A stretch of DNA of 12,178 bases from Anaerolineales bacterium (GCA_024643945.1 JAHELX010000026.1:1-12178), one strand, 5' to 3'. Positions 1 to 6,739 are shown, counted from the first letter of the stretch. Numbers and translations are program-made. Notes: generated by a model not told the origin, from the letters alone.

Positions 1-1
1 G

Positions 2-472
2 TACGTGGCCGACGTCAACGTCCCTGATCTGGAGCAGATCAGCGAGATGCGCCTCTCGCTGGAGTCGCTCTGCGCCCGGCTGGCTGCTGAGCGGGCCAGC
101 CCAGACGATCTGGCCGTGCTGGAAGCGCTACGCCAGGAGCAAGCCAGCATCACACCAGAAGAGGCCGCGGACGAGCTCTCCGAAGTCAGCCGTCGCCTCT
201 TTGACCTGGACCACAAGTTCCACCAGGCCATCGCCCGGGCAGCGCACAACAAGTATCTGGCCCAAACTCTGGAACACTTCTTCGGCCTCTCGCAGCGACT
301 GTGGTACCTGGCCTTGCCTCACCTGGGCTTTCTGCCCGCGTCCGTGGGGAAGCACCTGGACCTGGTAGACGCTATCCAAGCCGGCGATGCCGACCGCGCC
401 GAACAGATTATGCGCAGCCACGTCCAGGACTTTTACGACAAAGTGCGAGAGGTCCTGGTGACCAAAGGATAG
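2..472 (+). CDS. GntR/FadR-family transcriptional regulator, C-terminal FCD domain (5' partial)
   Basis: The reading frame is open from the left edge, so the gene begins upstream and its N-terminal winged-helix DNA-binding domain is not visible. The GTG at position 5 is not a credible start. The roughly 156 visible codons form an all-helical FCD ligand-binding domain. Counting from that GTG codon as residue 1, the metal/ligand pocket pattern is present: D69 and H73 in DLDHKFHQAIARAAHN, then H117 (KHLDLVDAI) and H139 (MRSHVQDF). FCD proteins usually bind a carboxylate ligand, often with a bound metal, and release an operator next to their own operon. The stop (TAG 470-472) lies 5 bases before the next start, and the ribosome-binding site of the next gene sits inside the end of this one, so the regulator is probably co-transcribed with the three downstream genes. 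Family is confident; ligand unknown. Confidence 0.9.
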   Translation, partial: YVADVNVPDLEQISEMRLSLESLCARLAAERASPDDLAVLEALRQEQASITPEEAADELSEVSRRLFDLDHKFHQAIARAAHNKYLAQTLEHFFGLSQRLWYLALPHLGFLPASVGKHLDLVDAIQAGDADRAEQIMRSHVQDFYDKVREVLVTKG

Positions 473-477
473 ACGCT

Positions 478-1314
478 ATGTTGCTGAATTCAGTCAAGCG
501 TGCATTTCAACGCACTGCCAGGATCCTGGCAGTGGAACCAGAGGCGGCAGTGGATTCGATGGAATTGGCTGAGTTTATCACCACTACCATCCGGCGTGAA
601 GTGGCCGAGGCTGGCACCATTACCGGCTACCGGGAACCGTTGATCGGTTTTGCTGCCGCCGACGATCCGCGATTCGCCGCCCTGCGCCGCGTCGCCGACC
701 CGGCCCATATGCTGCCTCATGACCTGCTGCCTGGTGCCAGGGCGGTCGTCTCTTTCTTTTTGCCTTTTGCTTATTGGGTGGTCGAAGCCAACGCGCGGCA
801 CAAAAAGAAGGTTGCCCGCGAATGGGCTGAGGCCTACGTGGAGACCAATGCTCTTATCGGGCGCATCACTGCTCACCTCATCCAATCCCTGGCCAAGCGC
901 GGTGTCCGTGCCGCCGCCGAACCGGCCACTCACAACTTCGATCCGGTCAGCCTGGTCAGCCGTTGGTCACACAAGAGCGTGGCCGTCATCGCCGGGTTGG
1001 GAAGCTTCGGCTTGCATCGTATGGTCATTACCGACTCCGGCTGCGCTGGTCGCTTTGGCAGTCTGGTCATTGACGCCGAGCTACCCATTACCTCAGCTCA
1101 GCCCAAAGAGCGGTGTCTCTACTTTCGCGACGGCAGTTGCCTGGAGTGCGTCCTGCGCTGCCCGGTAGATGCCCTGGATGAGAACGGGCGCCTCAACAAG
1201 CAGCGCTGCTATCAACGTCTGCTCAGGGTGGCCCAAGAATACGAATACCTGGCTCTGGCCGACGTGTGCGGCAAGTGTGCCATTGGTCCCTGCGCCTTTG
1301 AGTCGGCAGTTTAG
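478..1314 (+). CDS. QueG-like double [4Fe-4S] cluster protein (possible corrinoid-binding electron carrier)
   Basis: 278 residues. The C-terminal third carries eight well-placed cysteines: C213, C221-x2-C224-x3-C228-Pro, C244, and C264-x2-C267-x4-C272. This is enough for two [4Fe-4S] clusters in the interleaved arrangement of the epoxyqueuosine reductase (QueG)/COG1600 group, which is structurally related to reductive dehalogenases and binds cobalamin in its N-terminal domain. The protein is shorter than QueG (about 350-380 residues) and stops right after the second Cys group, so the C-terminal HEAT-like/tRNA-binding part is absent. A tRNA-modification role is therefore unlikely. Start: ATG 478 is preceded by AAAGGA (464-469). 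An alternative ATG at 559 would remove 27 residues; the frame is open further upstream but that part overlaps the regulator and lacks family character. Beside a RACo homologue, an electron-transfer or corrinoid-handling role is the best inference. Confidence 0.75.
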   Translation: MLLNSVKRAFQRTARILAVEPEAAVDSMELAEFITTTIRREVAEAGTITGYREPLIGFAAADDPRFAALRRVADPAHMLPHDLLPGARAVVSFFLPFAYWVVEANARHKKKVAREWAEAYVETNALIGRITAHLIQSLAKRGVRAAAEPATHNFDPVSLVSRWSHKSVAVIAGLGSFGLHRMVITDSGCAGRFGSLVIDAELPITSAQPKERCLYFRDGSCLECVLRCPVDALDENGRLNKQRCYQRLLRVAQEYEYLALADVCGKCAIGPCAFESAV

Positions 1315-1331
1315 AAGCCGGAGAGGTTATT

Positions 1332-2933
1332 ATGTCAAATGTTACCGTAATCTACGGCGAAGAAGCAAAAACAATTGAAGCAGCGGCGGGTAGCATCCTG
1401 GGCGATGCCATTGCCGCCACAGGACTGCCACTGGAGCAACCTTGCGCCGGGCGTGGCACCTGCGGCAAGTGCAAGGTGCTGGTAGAGACGGGCATAGCCC
1501 CGCCCGACGAGGTGGAACTGAAGCACCTCACGCCGGGCGAGTTGGCCATCGGCAACCGGCTGGCATGTCGCGCCCGTGTGCAAGACGACGCAATGGTCAC
1601 GCTGGCTCCCATCGTCGTCTACTCCAACAAAATCTTCCGGGCCAGCAGTCGCTACAAGCGGAGTAATGTGCCACTGGGTCTGGCCATTGACCTGGGCTCC
1701 ACCACAGTCGCCGCCTTTCTGACCATGCTTGACAATGGTGAGGTATGCGCCGGAGGGGCCAGTCTCAACCAGCAAACTGTTTATGGCGCCGACGTTATCT
1801 CACGTCTGTCAGCCGCCACTCGCGACCCGACCGATGCCGAACGGCTACACAACCTGGCGTTGGCCTCCATCAACCAGGCGGTCGACTCCCTCAAACTGTC
1901 GCACCGCATCCGCCAGCGTATTCAGCGAGTGACGGTAGTGGGCAACGTCGCCATGCACCATCTGCTGGCCCAGGTGCCGTTGGATACGCTGGCCGAGCTT
2001 CCTTTCCAACCCTACAGCAAAGCAACCATCCAGGATGCTACCTCTCTTATGGGGGGTATCTTCCCTGCAGGCGCCCATGTGTCGCTGCCGCCACTCATCG
2101 GCGGCTTCGTCGGTTCCGACGCCCTGGCCTGCCTGGCCTACTTTGGCTTCGACCGCCCATCCGGCCCTATGGCGGCCATTGACCTGGGCACCAACGGCGA
2201 AGTGATGATCACCAACGGACGGCGTATCGTCACTGCCTCGACGGCGGCCGGTCCTGCCTTCGAGGGCGTGAACATCTCCTGCGGCACGCGGGCGGTGGAT
2301 GGAGCGATCGTCGGCGTCCACCTTGAAGATGGTGACTTGGTCTTCGATACCATCGCCGGGGAACCGCCGGTCGGGCTGACCGGGTCCGGGTTATTGAGTG
2401 TGGTTTATGAATTACGGCGAGCGGGTGTCATCGAGCCCAGCGGCCGTATTCCTCCAGATCCGCCTGTGTTCGCCCAGCGTATGGGGGAAGATGCACACGG
2501 CGCACGCCGCATCCGGTTGACGCCTGATGGTCACCTGGGACTGTCGCAATGGGACGTGCGCGAACTGCAAAAGGCCAAAGGAGCTATCCGCGCTGCCGTA
2601 GATATCCTATTAGCGCGGCTTGGGCTGAAGCCGGCCGACTTAGAGCGAGTCATCCTCACCGGCTCTTTCGGCGGCCAGATTGATGTGGACGCTGCGCTGG
2701 CTCTGGGTATGATCCCGCCCGTGCGTCGTAACGTAGTGGAGACGATCGCCAATGGCGCTGGTCTGGGCGCGGCTATGTTCCTGTCCGACGAGGGTTTTGC
2801 CCTGGGAGAAGAGTTGGCTGCCCGTGCTGAGCAAATTGACCTGGACATGGACCCCGACTTCAACATGCGATACGTGAGTGCGATGGTCCTCAGCCCCAAC
2901 TCTCATACCAGATCTGCGGGCAGATCGGACTGA
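1332..2933 (+). CDS. RACo/RamA-like reductive activator of corrinoid proteins ([2Fe-2S] ferredoxin + ASKHA, DUF4445)
   Basis: 533 residues. Residues 1 to about 95 form a [2Fe-2S] ferredoxin domain with C38-x5-C44-x2-C47 and C79. After a short linker the ASKHA-type ATPase fold begins: phosphate-1 motif around D120 (DLGSTT), phosphate-2 motif around D284 (DLGTNGE), and the adenosine-side motif LTGSFGG at 442-448. This family (RACo of acetogens, RamA of methanogens) uses ATP hydrolysis to drive uphill one-electron reduction of inactive Co(II) corrinoid protein to Co(I), with the electron passing through the ferredoxin domain. It acts in the cytoplasm. RACo is about 630 residues; this one is shorter, mainly because little separates the ferredoxin and ASKHA parts, so the middle domain seems reduced or absent. 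ATG 1332 has a good ribosome-binding site (GGAGAGG, 1320-1326) and lies 17 bases after the Fe-S gene. The cognate corrinoid substrate protein is not in the window. Confidence 0.85.
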   Translation: MSNVTVIYGEEAKTIEAAAGSILGDAIAATGLPLEQPCAGRGTCGKCKVLVETGIAPPDEVELKHLTPGELAIGNRLACRARVQDDAMVTLAPIVVYSNKIFRASSRYKRSNVPLGLAIDLGSTTVAAFLTMLDNGEVCAGGASLNQQTVYGADVISRLSAATRDPTDAERLHNLALASINQAVDSLKLSHRIRQRIQRVTVVGNVAMHHLLAQVPLDTLAELPFQPYSKATIQDATSLMGGIFPAGAHVSLPPLIGGFVGSDALACLAYFGFDRPSGPMAAIDLGTNGEVMITNGRRIVTASTAAGPAFEGVNISCGTRAVDGAIVGVHLEDGDLVFDTIAGEPPVGLTGSGLLSVVYELRRAGVIEPSGRIPPDPPVFAQRMGEDAHGARRIRLTPDGHLGLSQWDVRELQKAKGAIRAAVDILLARLGLKPADLERVILTGSFGGQIDVDAALALGMIPPVRRNVVETIANGAGLGAAMFLSDEGFALGEELAARAEQIDLDMDPDFNMRYVSAMVLSPNSHTRSAGRSD

Positions 2934-2936
2934 TCG

Positions 2937-3872
2937 GTGGGCAGACAAGAAGCGTCACGAGGACAAGGCATACTGCTGGTGGTGCTGGCGACCGCTTTCT
3001 GGTCTACCTCGGGCCTTTTTATCAGCTTGGTCGTGAGCGGCAGTGGTATTTCGCCCTGGGGCCTGGCCTTTTGGCGTGATCTGGGCACCTTCACTTGCCT
3101 GTCCACTGGTATAGCTCTCCTCCGCCCTGCCCTGTTGCGAGTACGGCGGCGTGATCTTCCCTGGTTGGCTGCAATGGGCGCCATCAGCATTGGCCTGTTC
3201 CACGTAATGTGGAACATGGCGGTGCTCATCAACGGCGTGTCGGTGGCGACGGTTATCCAGTCCAACGCCCCCATCTTTGTCACCATTATGGCCTGGTTGC
3301 TGTGGCGAGAGCCGTTGACCCGGCGCAAAATCATCGCCATCGGCCTGGCCTTCACGGGTACCGTCCTCATCTCGCGTCTAGACGGCTTGGGCGAGGTACA
3401 GATCACTCTTGTCGGGCTGTTGATTGCCCTGGGAGCGGCGGTTGCTTATGGAGGGTTCAGCCTTTTTGGCAAAAAGCTGGCCGGGGATTATAGCCCGTGG
3501 ACGATCCTGGTCTACGTTTTTGGATTCGGCGCGCTGGCCTTACTCCCCTTTCAAATCGGGACCGCTATCCCCTGGCCTCTTCCGTTACCCGTGCTGGCCT
3601 GCTTTACCGGGCTGGTCTTGGTGTCAACCATCTCGGGCTTTGCACTCTATACCACCGGCCTGCGGCGATTGCAGGCCAGCGTGGCCGCTATTACCGCGAC
3701 CACGGAGGTGCCATTCGCCTCGATGCTCTCCTACGTCGTGTTGGGCGAGCGGCTGGATGGCTGGCAGTTTTTGGGCGCGGTTTTGGTCGTCAGCGGCGTA
3801 ATCTTGCTGTCATGGCCACAGCGCGGGTTCAAGCGCGTTGCCCGTGACGCGACGCGTCTGCGGGATGCGTGA
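2937..3872 (+). CDS. DMT-superfamily (EamA) permease
   Basis: 311 residues, very hydrophobic, with two EamA repeats (about 14-146 and 157-293), giving the usual ten membrane helices of drug/metabolite transporters. Family features include an early FWSTSGLF segment, NAPIFVTIMAWLLWREPLT at the end of the first repeat and TTEVPFASMLSYVVLGERL in the second, with the Pro and the Gly-Glu pair typical of these carriers. A basic tail (about 294-311) is likely cytosolic. The start is GTG 2937: an in-frame stop at 2931-2933 (the stop of the preceding gene) excludes anything earlier. The 3-base gap implies translational coupling to the RACo-like gene. Substrate cannot be read from sequence; co-expression suggests import or export of a compound tied to the corrinoid pathway, but EamA genes are common passengers in operons. 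Confidence 0.85.
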   Translation: MGRQEASRGQGILLVVLATAFWSTSGLFISLVVSGSGISPWGLAFWRDLGTFTCLSTGIALLRPALLRVRRRDLPWLAAMGAISIGLFHVMWNMAVLINGVSVATVIQSNAPIFVTIMAWLLWREPLTRRKIIAIGLAFTGTVLISRLDGLGEVQITLVGLLIALGAAVAYGGFSLFGKKLAGDYSPWTILVYVFGFGALALLPFQIGTAIPWPLPLPVLACFTGLVLVSTISGFALYTTGLRRLQASVAAITATTEVPFASMLSYVVLGERLDGWQFLGAVLVVSGVILLSWPQRGFKRVARDATRLRDA

Positions 3873-3999
3873 AACGTCAAACGTCAAACGTAACTATATA
3901 AAACGTAAAGTGTGATGCGCGAATGTTGCATTTCACGCATCACACTTTATGCATTACGCCTCACGTTTGACGTTTTAGGTTTCACGTTTCGCGTTTTGC
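3869..3999. repeat. Palindromic array of 7-base units between convergent genes
   Basis: The left side holds three consecutive units GTNAAAC at 3869-3875, 3876-3882 and 3883-3889. The right side holds five consecutive reverse-orientation units GTTTNNN at 3965-3971, 3972-3978, 3979-3985, 3986-3992 and 3993-3999. Longer matches sit inside: ACGTCAAACGT (3881-3891) against ACGTTTGACGT (3963-3973), and GTGAAAC (3869-3875) against GTTTCAC (3979-3985). The centre is occupied by a separate strong hairpin (3904-3951). The array starts over the last four bases of the permease gene and ends about 20 bases before the secF stop. It resembles in style the heptanucleotide short tandem repeats of cyanobacteria, but function is unknown. 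Confidence 0.75.
3904..3951. terminator. Stem-loop, probable bidirectional terminator or mRNA 3' end structure
   Basis: A 14-base perfect inverted repeat, TAAAGTGTGATGCG (3906-3919) and CGCATCACACTTTA (3936-3949), continues outward through a G-T and a C-G pair (3904-3905 with 3950-3951) and inward past one mismatch with GAA/TTC (3921-3923 with 3932-3934), leaving an 8-base loop. It lies between the 3' ends of the permease (+) and secF (-), where a shared terminator would be expected. The stem is AT-rich at its base, but no long T-run follows on either strand, so intrinsic termination is plausible and not proven. Confidence 0.45.
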
Positions 4000-4021
4000 T
4001 CGATTATCACACCACTTCTGT

Positions 4022-4966
4022 TTACGCCGTCACCCGCACAGGACGTCCCAGCAATCGCCGGAAGAAATTGCCAATCTCACCCTTATGCCAGGCTACCAGC
4101 AATGGCACCGCGTTGAAGATGGACGAGTAGGTGCCACTTAGCAGCCCTACCAGCAGCACAGCCACAAATTGCTTGATCGTAGCGCCGCCGAAGAGGAGGA
4201 TGGCGATGAGCACGAAGATAGCATTAAGCTGGGTTGCCAGGGAGCGGTGTATCGTCTCCAGCAAGCTGCGGTTGACGATGGTCTCGTAATCCTCGCCGCG
4301 CCGCTTAGGGATGTTCTCACGAATACGATCGAAGACGACGATGGTATCCTGCACCGAGAAGCCGATGACCGTCAACAATGCCGTGAGGAAGAGCGCGTCT
4401 ACCTCCCAGCCAAGAACCAGGCCGGCAATGGAAAAGAGGCCGGTGGCCACCAGCACGTCGTGAATCATGGCGACGATAGCCGAGATACCGTAGCGGAACG
4501 AGTTGGGCACTTTGCGGAAGGCCCACCAGATGAAAGCCAGGATAACCAGCGACGCTGCCAGCACGGCGATAGTGGCCGCCCGTGTCACCTCGCCGCCAAT
4601 GGTAGGGCCAACAGACTCAAAGCGTAGCTCTTCGAAAGGGCCAAATTTATCACGTAGGGCATTCTGGACTTGTACCTTGGCTTTCTCGTCCAGGAACTTG
4701 GACCGGATGATTACAGTGCGTCCCTCGCCAGCGGTTTGCACCACCGTATCGCTGTAGCCCTGACTCACGAAGACCTGCCGCACTTCAGCCGGCTGGACCG
4801 GCTGCTCGAAGCGCAACTCCTGCAGTGCGCCCCCGGTGAAGTCAATGCTCAGCTTGAGCGGCGTGCCAAACTGTATGGTTGACACAATCATCGCGATCAA
4901 CCCGGGGATGATGACCAGGGCTGATAGACTGAAAAATAGATAACGGCGTTGGACTATATTGAACAT
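4022..4966 (-). CDS. secF: Protein translocase subunit SecF
   Basis: 314 residues, the usual size for a free-standing SecF. With SecD it forms the membrane complex that uses the proton gradient to pull preproteins through SecYEG on the outer face. TM1 is about 11-31, followed by the IDFTGG signature (41-46), a small extracytoplasmic domain to about residue 118, then GPTIGGE (120-126) and the five-helix RND-like bundle. The most conserved stretch is present: GFSVQDTIVVFDRIREN at 202-218, and NRSLLETIHRSLATQ follows. The tail after about 295 is basic and cytosolic. The start ATG (complement of 4964-4966) has AGAGG a few bases upstream in the mRNA. It follows secD by 96 bases on the same strand, so the two genes are almost certainly one transcript, with a heptad palindrome array in the gap. 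Confidence 0.97.
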   Translation of the reverse strand: MFNIVQRRYLFFSLSALVIIPGLIAMIVSTIQFGTPLKLSIDFTGGALQELRFEQPVQPAEVRQVFVSQGYSDTVVQTAGEGRTVIIRSKFLDEKAKVQVQNALRDKFGPFEELRFESVGPTIGGEVTRAATIAVLAASLVILAFIWWAFRKVPNSFRYGISAIVAMIHDVLVATGLFSIAGLVLGWEVDALFLTALLTVIGFSVQDTIVVFDRIRENIPKRRGEDYETIVNRSLLETIHRSLATQLNAIFVLIAILLFGGATIKQFVAVLLVGLLSGTYSSIFNAVPLLVAWHKGEIGNFFRRLLGRPVRVTA

Positions 4967-4983
4967 ATCTGCCTCTCAGATTT

Positions 4984-5060
4984 CAGTAACCAGTAACCAG
5001 ATGGTAGATGCCAGTAGTGAGAAGCTATCTGACTACTGGCTACTGACATCTGGCCAGTGA
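4984..5060. repeat. Palindrome made of eleven 7-base units between secD and secF
   Basis: The 77 bases divide exactly into eleven heptamers: CAGTAAC, CAGTAAC, CAGATGG, TAGATGC, CAGTAGT, GAGAAGC, TATCTGA, CTACTGG, CTACTGA, CATCTGG, CCAGTGA. Left units mostly follow CAGNNNN and right units are related by reverse complement. GCCAGTAGT (5010-5018) pairs perfectly with ACTACTGGC (5032-5040), and CCAGATG (4997-5003) with CATCTGG (5047-5053) in the same register, giving a stem-loop centred near 5025. The array ends 2 bases before the secD stop codon and lies about 17 bases upstream of secF, so it would be transcribed within the secDF mRNA as an intercistronic hairpin. It shares its design, but not its unit, with the array at 3869-3999. 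Confidence 0.75.
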
Positions 5061-5062
5061 CG

Positions 5063-6583
5063 CTAAACACCGAGCAGCCAGTGGATCTTGCGCAAACCAT
5101 CCCCTGCCAGGTCGAACGTAAAGCGAATAAAGGTACGGGTCACAGTGATCGCCGTGAACAGGTTGATAATCACTCCCAGAGCCAGAGTGATGGCAAATCC
5201 TTTCACAATACTGGCGCCGAAGTTCGAGCCGAACCAGTAAAGAATGGCGCAGGTGATGAGCGTGCTCAAGTTCGAGTCACGGATGGAAGTCCAGGCGCGG
5301 CTGAACCCGGCTTCCATCGCCGTCCGCAGATTGCGTCCGGCGCGTAATTCCTCCTTCATTCGTTCGAAGACCAGGATGTTGGCATCAACCGCCATGCCGG
5401 TAGACAGAATGAAGCCGGTGATGGCCGGCAAGGTGAGGGTGACCGGGATAAGTTTGTACAGAGCAAAGTTGATGAGCGCGTAGATGAGCAATGCCAGGTC
5501 GGCCAAGACCCCCGGCAGCCGATAGTAAGTGACCATGAAAAGAAACACAATGATCAAGCCGACAACTCCGGCCCGAATGCTGGCCTGAATAGAATCTTGT
5601 CCCAAAGTGGGACCTACTGTCCGGTTCTCGATCACCGTAAGCGGCACGGGCAGCGCACCGTACTTCATCTGGATGGCGATACGGCGAGCTTCTTCCAAGG
5701 GAAAACCACCAGGCGCGTTGCTGCTGATAATCCCCTTACCGGTGGTGATCGGTTGGTTAATGACCGGCGCTGAAACGACCGCGTTGTCGAGAACGATGGC
5801 CACAATATCACCCACGTGGCTCGTGGTATAGTCACGAAAGATTTTCGCCCCGTCGGGTGTCAACTCAAAGGCGATGACCACATGCCCCACGTTGTCGGTA
5901 CTCACGTCAGCATCCTTCAGATCACGCCCGGTCATGAGAGTCGTAAAGACCTGCCCGTCATAGGCATACCCCGTCGAGGTCACCGTCCCAGTACCAGTTA
6001 CCGTTCCAGTGCCAGTCACCGCTTGAGTGCCAGTCACCGCCTGAGTGCCAGTCACCGCTTGAGTGCCAGTCACCGCCTGAGTGCCAGTCACTGTGTTCGT
6101 CGAAGTGATCGCCTGGCCGGCACTCTGTGCCTTCTCGCTCATGCTGGTGCGGATGCGCATTCCTTCCCTTAGGGGAGTATGGTCAGCTTCCACGAACTCC
6201 AGCAGCCCGGTTTCGCGCAGCGTGGCAATCGCCTGATCCGGGTCCTTGATGCCTGGCAGCTCGACGATGATGCGCCGCTCTCCCTGAAGCTGCACCAGTG
6301 GTTCTGTGACACCCAACCCGTTGACACGGTTTTCCACAATCACGCGGGCCGCTTCCATCGTCCGCGCATCGAAAGCCGCCGCCTCATCGGGCGGGATATC
6401 GGCCTGCAGCACGACTTCCGTGCCACCTTGTAAGTCGAGGCCCTGACGGAGGGAGAGATCTCGGTTAATATTGAAACCTCCGATACTCAGGTGTAAACCG
6501 GGGTTGTTAGGCTGATCTATCCAGATGAGAACAGCCGCGAGCAAGATGATACCTACCAAGAAACTGATATTGCGTTGACGCAT
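5063..6583 (-). CDS. secD: Protein translocase subunit SecD with a tandem-repeat insert
   Basis: 506 residues. It is the partner of SecF in the proton-driven ancillary Sec translocase. TM1 is about 8-22; RQGLDLQGG (46-54) is the family signature after it. The large extracytoplasmic P1 region runs to about 330 and includes VENRVNGLGVTEP (83-95), GIKDPDQAI and IAIQMKYGALPVPL (302-315). GPTLGQDSI (324-332) leads into five C-terminal helices, with the diagnostic TGMAVDANILVFERMKEE at 395-412, whose Asp (D400) belongs to the motif implicated in proton conduction. Residues 165-206 are an unusual low-complexity stretch of hexapeptides (four VTGTQA, two VTGTGT, one VTSTGY) between LLEFVEAD and TGRDLKDAD, where other SecD proteins have a short variable loop. 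Start ATG is the complement of 6581-6583. A consensus promoter lies about 60 bases upstream. First gene of secD-secF. Confidence 0.97.
   Translation of the reverse strand: MRQRNISFLVGIILLAAVLIWIDQPNNPGLHLSIGGFNINRDLSLRQGLDLQGGTEVVLQADIPPDEAAAFDARTMEAARVIVENRVNGLGVTEPLVQLQGERRIIVELPGIKDPDQAIATLRETGLLEFVEADHTPLREGMRIRTSMSEKAQSAGQAITSTNTVTGTQAVTGTQAVTGTQAVTGTQAVTGTGTVTGTGTVTSTGYAYDGQVFTTLMTGRDLKDADVSTDNVGHVVIAFELTPDGAKIFRDYTTSHVGDIVAIVLDNAVVSAPVINQPITTGKGIISSNAPGGFPLEEARRIAIQMKYGALPVPLTVIENRTVGPTLGQDSIQASIRAGVVGLIIVFLFMVTYYRLPGVLADLALLIYALINFALYKLIPVTLTLPAITGFILSTGMAVDANILVFERMKEELRAGRNLRTAMEAGFSRAWTSIRDSNLSTLITCAILYWFGSNFGASIVKGFAITLALGVIINLFTAITVTRTFIRFTFDLAGDGLRKIHWLLGV
5966..6091 (-). repeat. 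18-base in-frame tandem repeat (minisatellite) in secD
   Basis: Seven successive hexapeptide codon blocks encode VTGTQA x4, VTGTGT x2 and VTSTGY. At DNA level four units (+ strand GCCAGTCACCGCYTGAGT) occupy 6011-6028, 6029-6046, 6047-6064 and 6065-6082. Units 1 and 3 carry T at the Y position, units 2 and 4 carry C, so 6011-6046 and 6047-6082 are identical 36-base blocks. This indicates a recent block duplication of an older pair. Every unit is a multiple of three, so copy-number change keeps the reading frame. Divergent copies flank both sides. Confidence 0.95.
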
Positions 6584-6616
6584 AGATGACTCTGTAGCTC
6601 CATTTAGATTTATAAC

Positions 6617-6632
6617 GAGGGGTAATTACCTC
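6617..6632. promoter_or_regulatory. Operator-like palindrome in the secD leader
   Basis: GGTAATTACC (6621-6630) is a perfect 10-base palindrome; with flanks GAGG and TC the dyad becomes imperfect over 6617-6632. It falls about 11-26 bases downstream of the predicted secD transcription start, a position where a dimeric repressor would block clearance. No matching regulator is encoded in the window, so this is only a candidate site. Confidence 0.3.
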
Positions 6633-6649
6633 ATTGGGCAAACAAAAAG

Positions 6650-6678
6650 ATTATAACCCCCAGGAGACTGAGTGTCAA
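6650..6678 (-). promoter_or_regulatory. secDF promoter, perfect -35/-10 consensus
   Basis: Read on the - strand, TTGACA (complement of 6673-6678), exactly 17 bases, then TATAAT (complement of 6650-6655). Both hexamers match the housekeeping sigma-70/SigA consensus completely. Predicted start of transcription is near 6643, giving a leader of about 60 bases before the secD ATG at 6583. Confidence 0.85.
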
Positions 6679-6739
6679 ATAAGCGAATTGCCGCATAGAA
6701 AATACTACCCAGGCTGACGCATGAAATCATAGGGAAGAG

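Noticed and set aside
301..477. Upstream extension of the Fe-S protein frame, adding 59 residues
   Set aside because: It overlaps the regulator gene, is Arg/Pro-rich without family character, and ATG 478 has a ribosome-binding site at normal spacing.
3912..4130. Small + strand open frame after the permease gene
   Set aside because: It consists of the palindromic repeat and antisense secF sequence and has no ribosome-binding site.
4984..5060. CRISPR or tRNA gene in the secD-secF gap
   Set aside because: Heptads are contiguous with no spacers, and no cloverleaf, anticodon arm or T-loop consensus can be built.
6011..6082. CRISPR-like array
   Set aside because: Units are directly abutting 18-base copies with no unique spacers, and they keep the secD frame.
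5816..6172. Open frame on the + strand across the secD repeat, encoding repeated SASHRL blocks
   Set aside because: Antisense shadow of the 18-base repeat in secD; the - strand frame has full SecD motifs on both sides.
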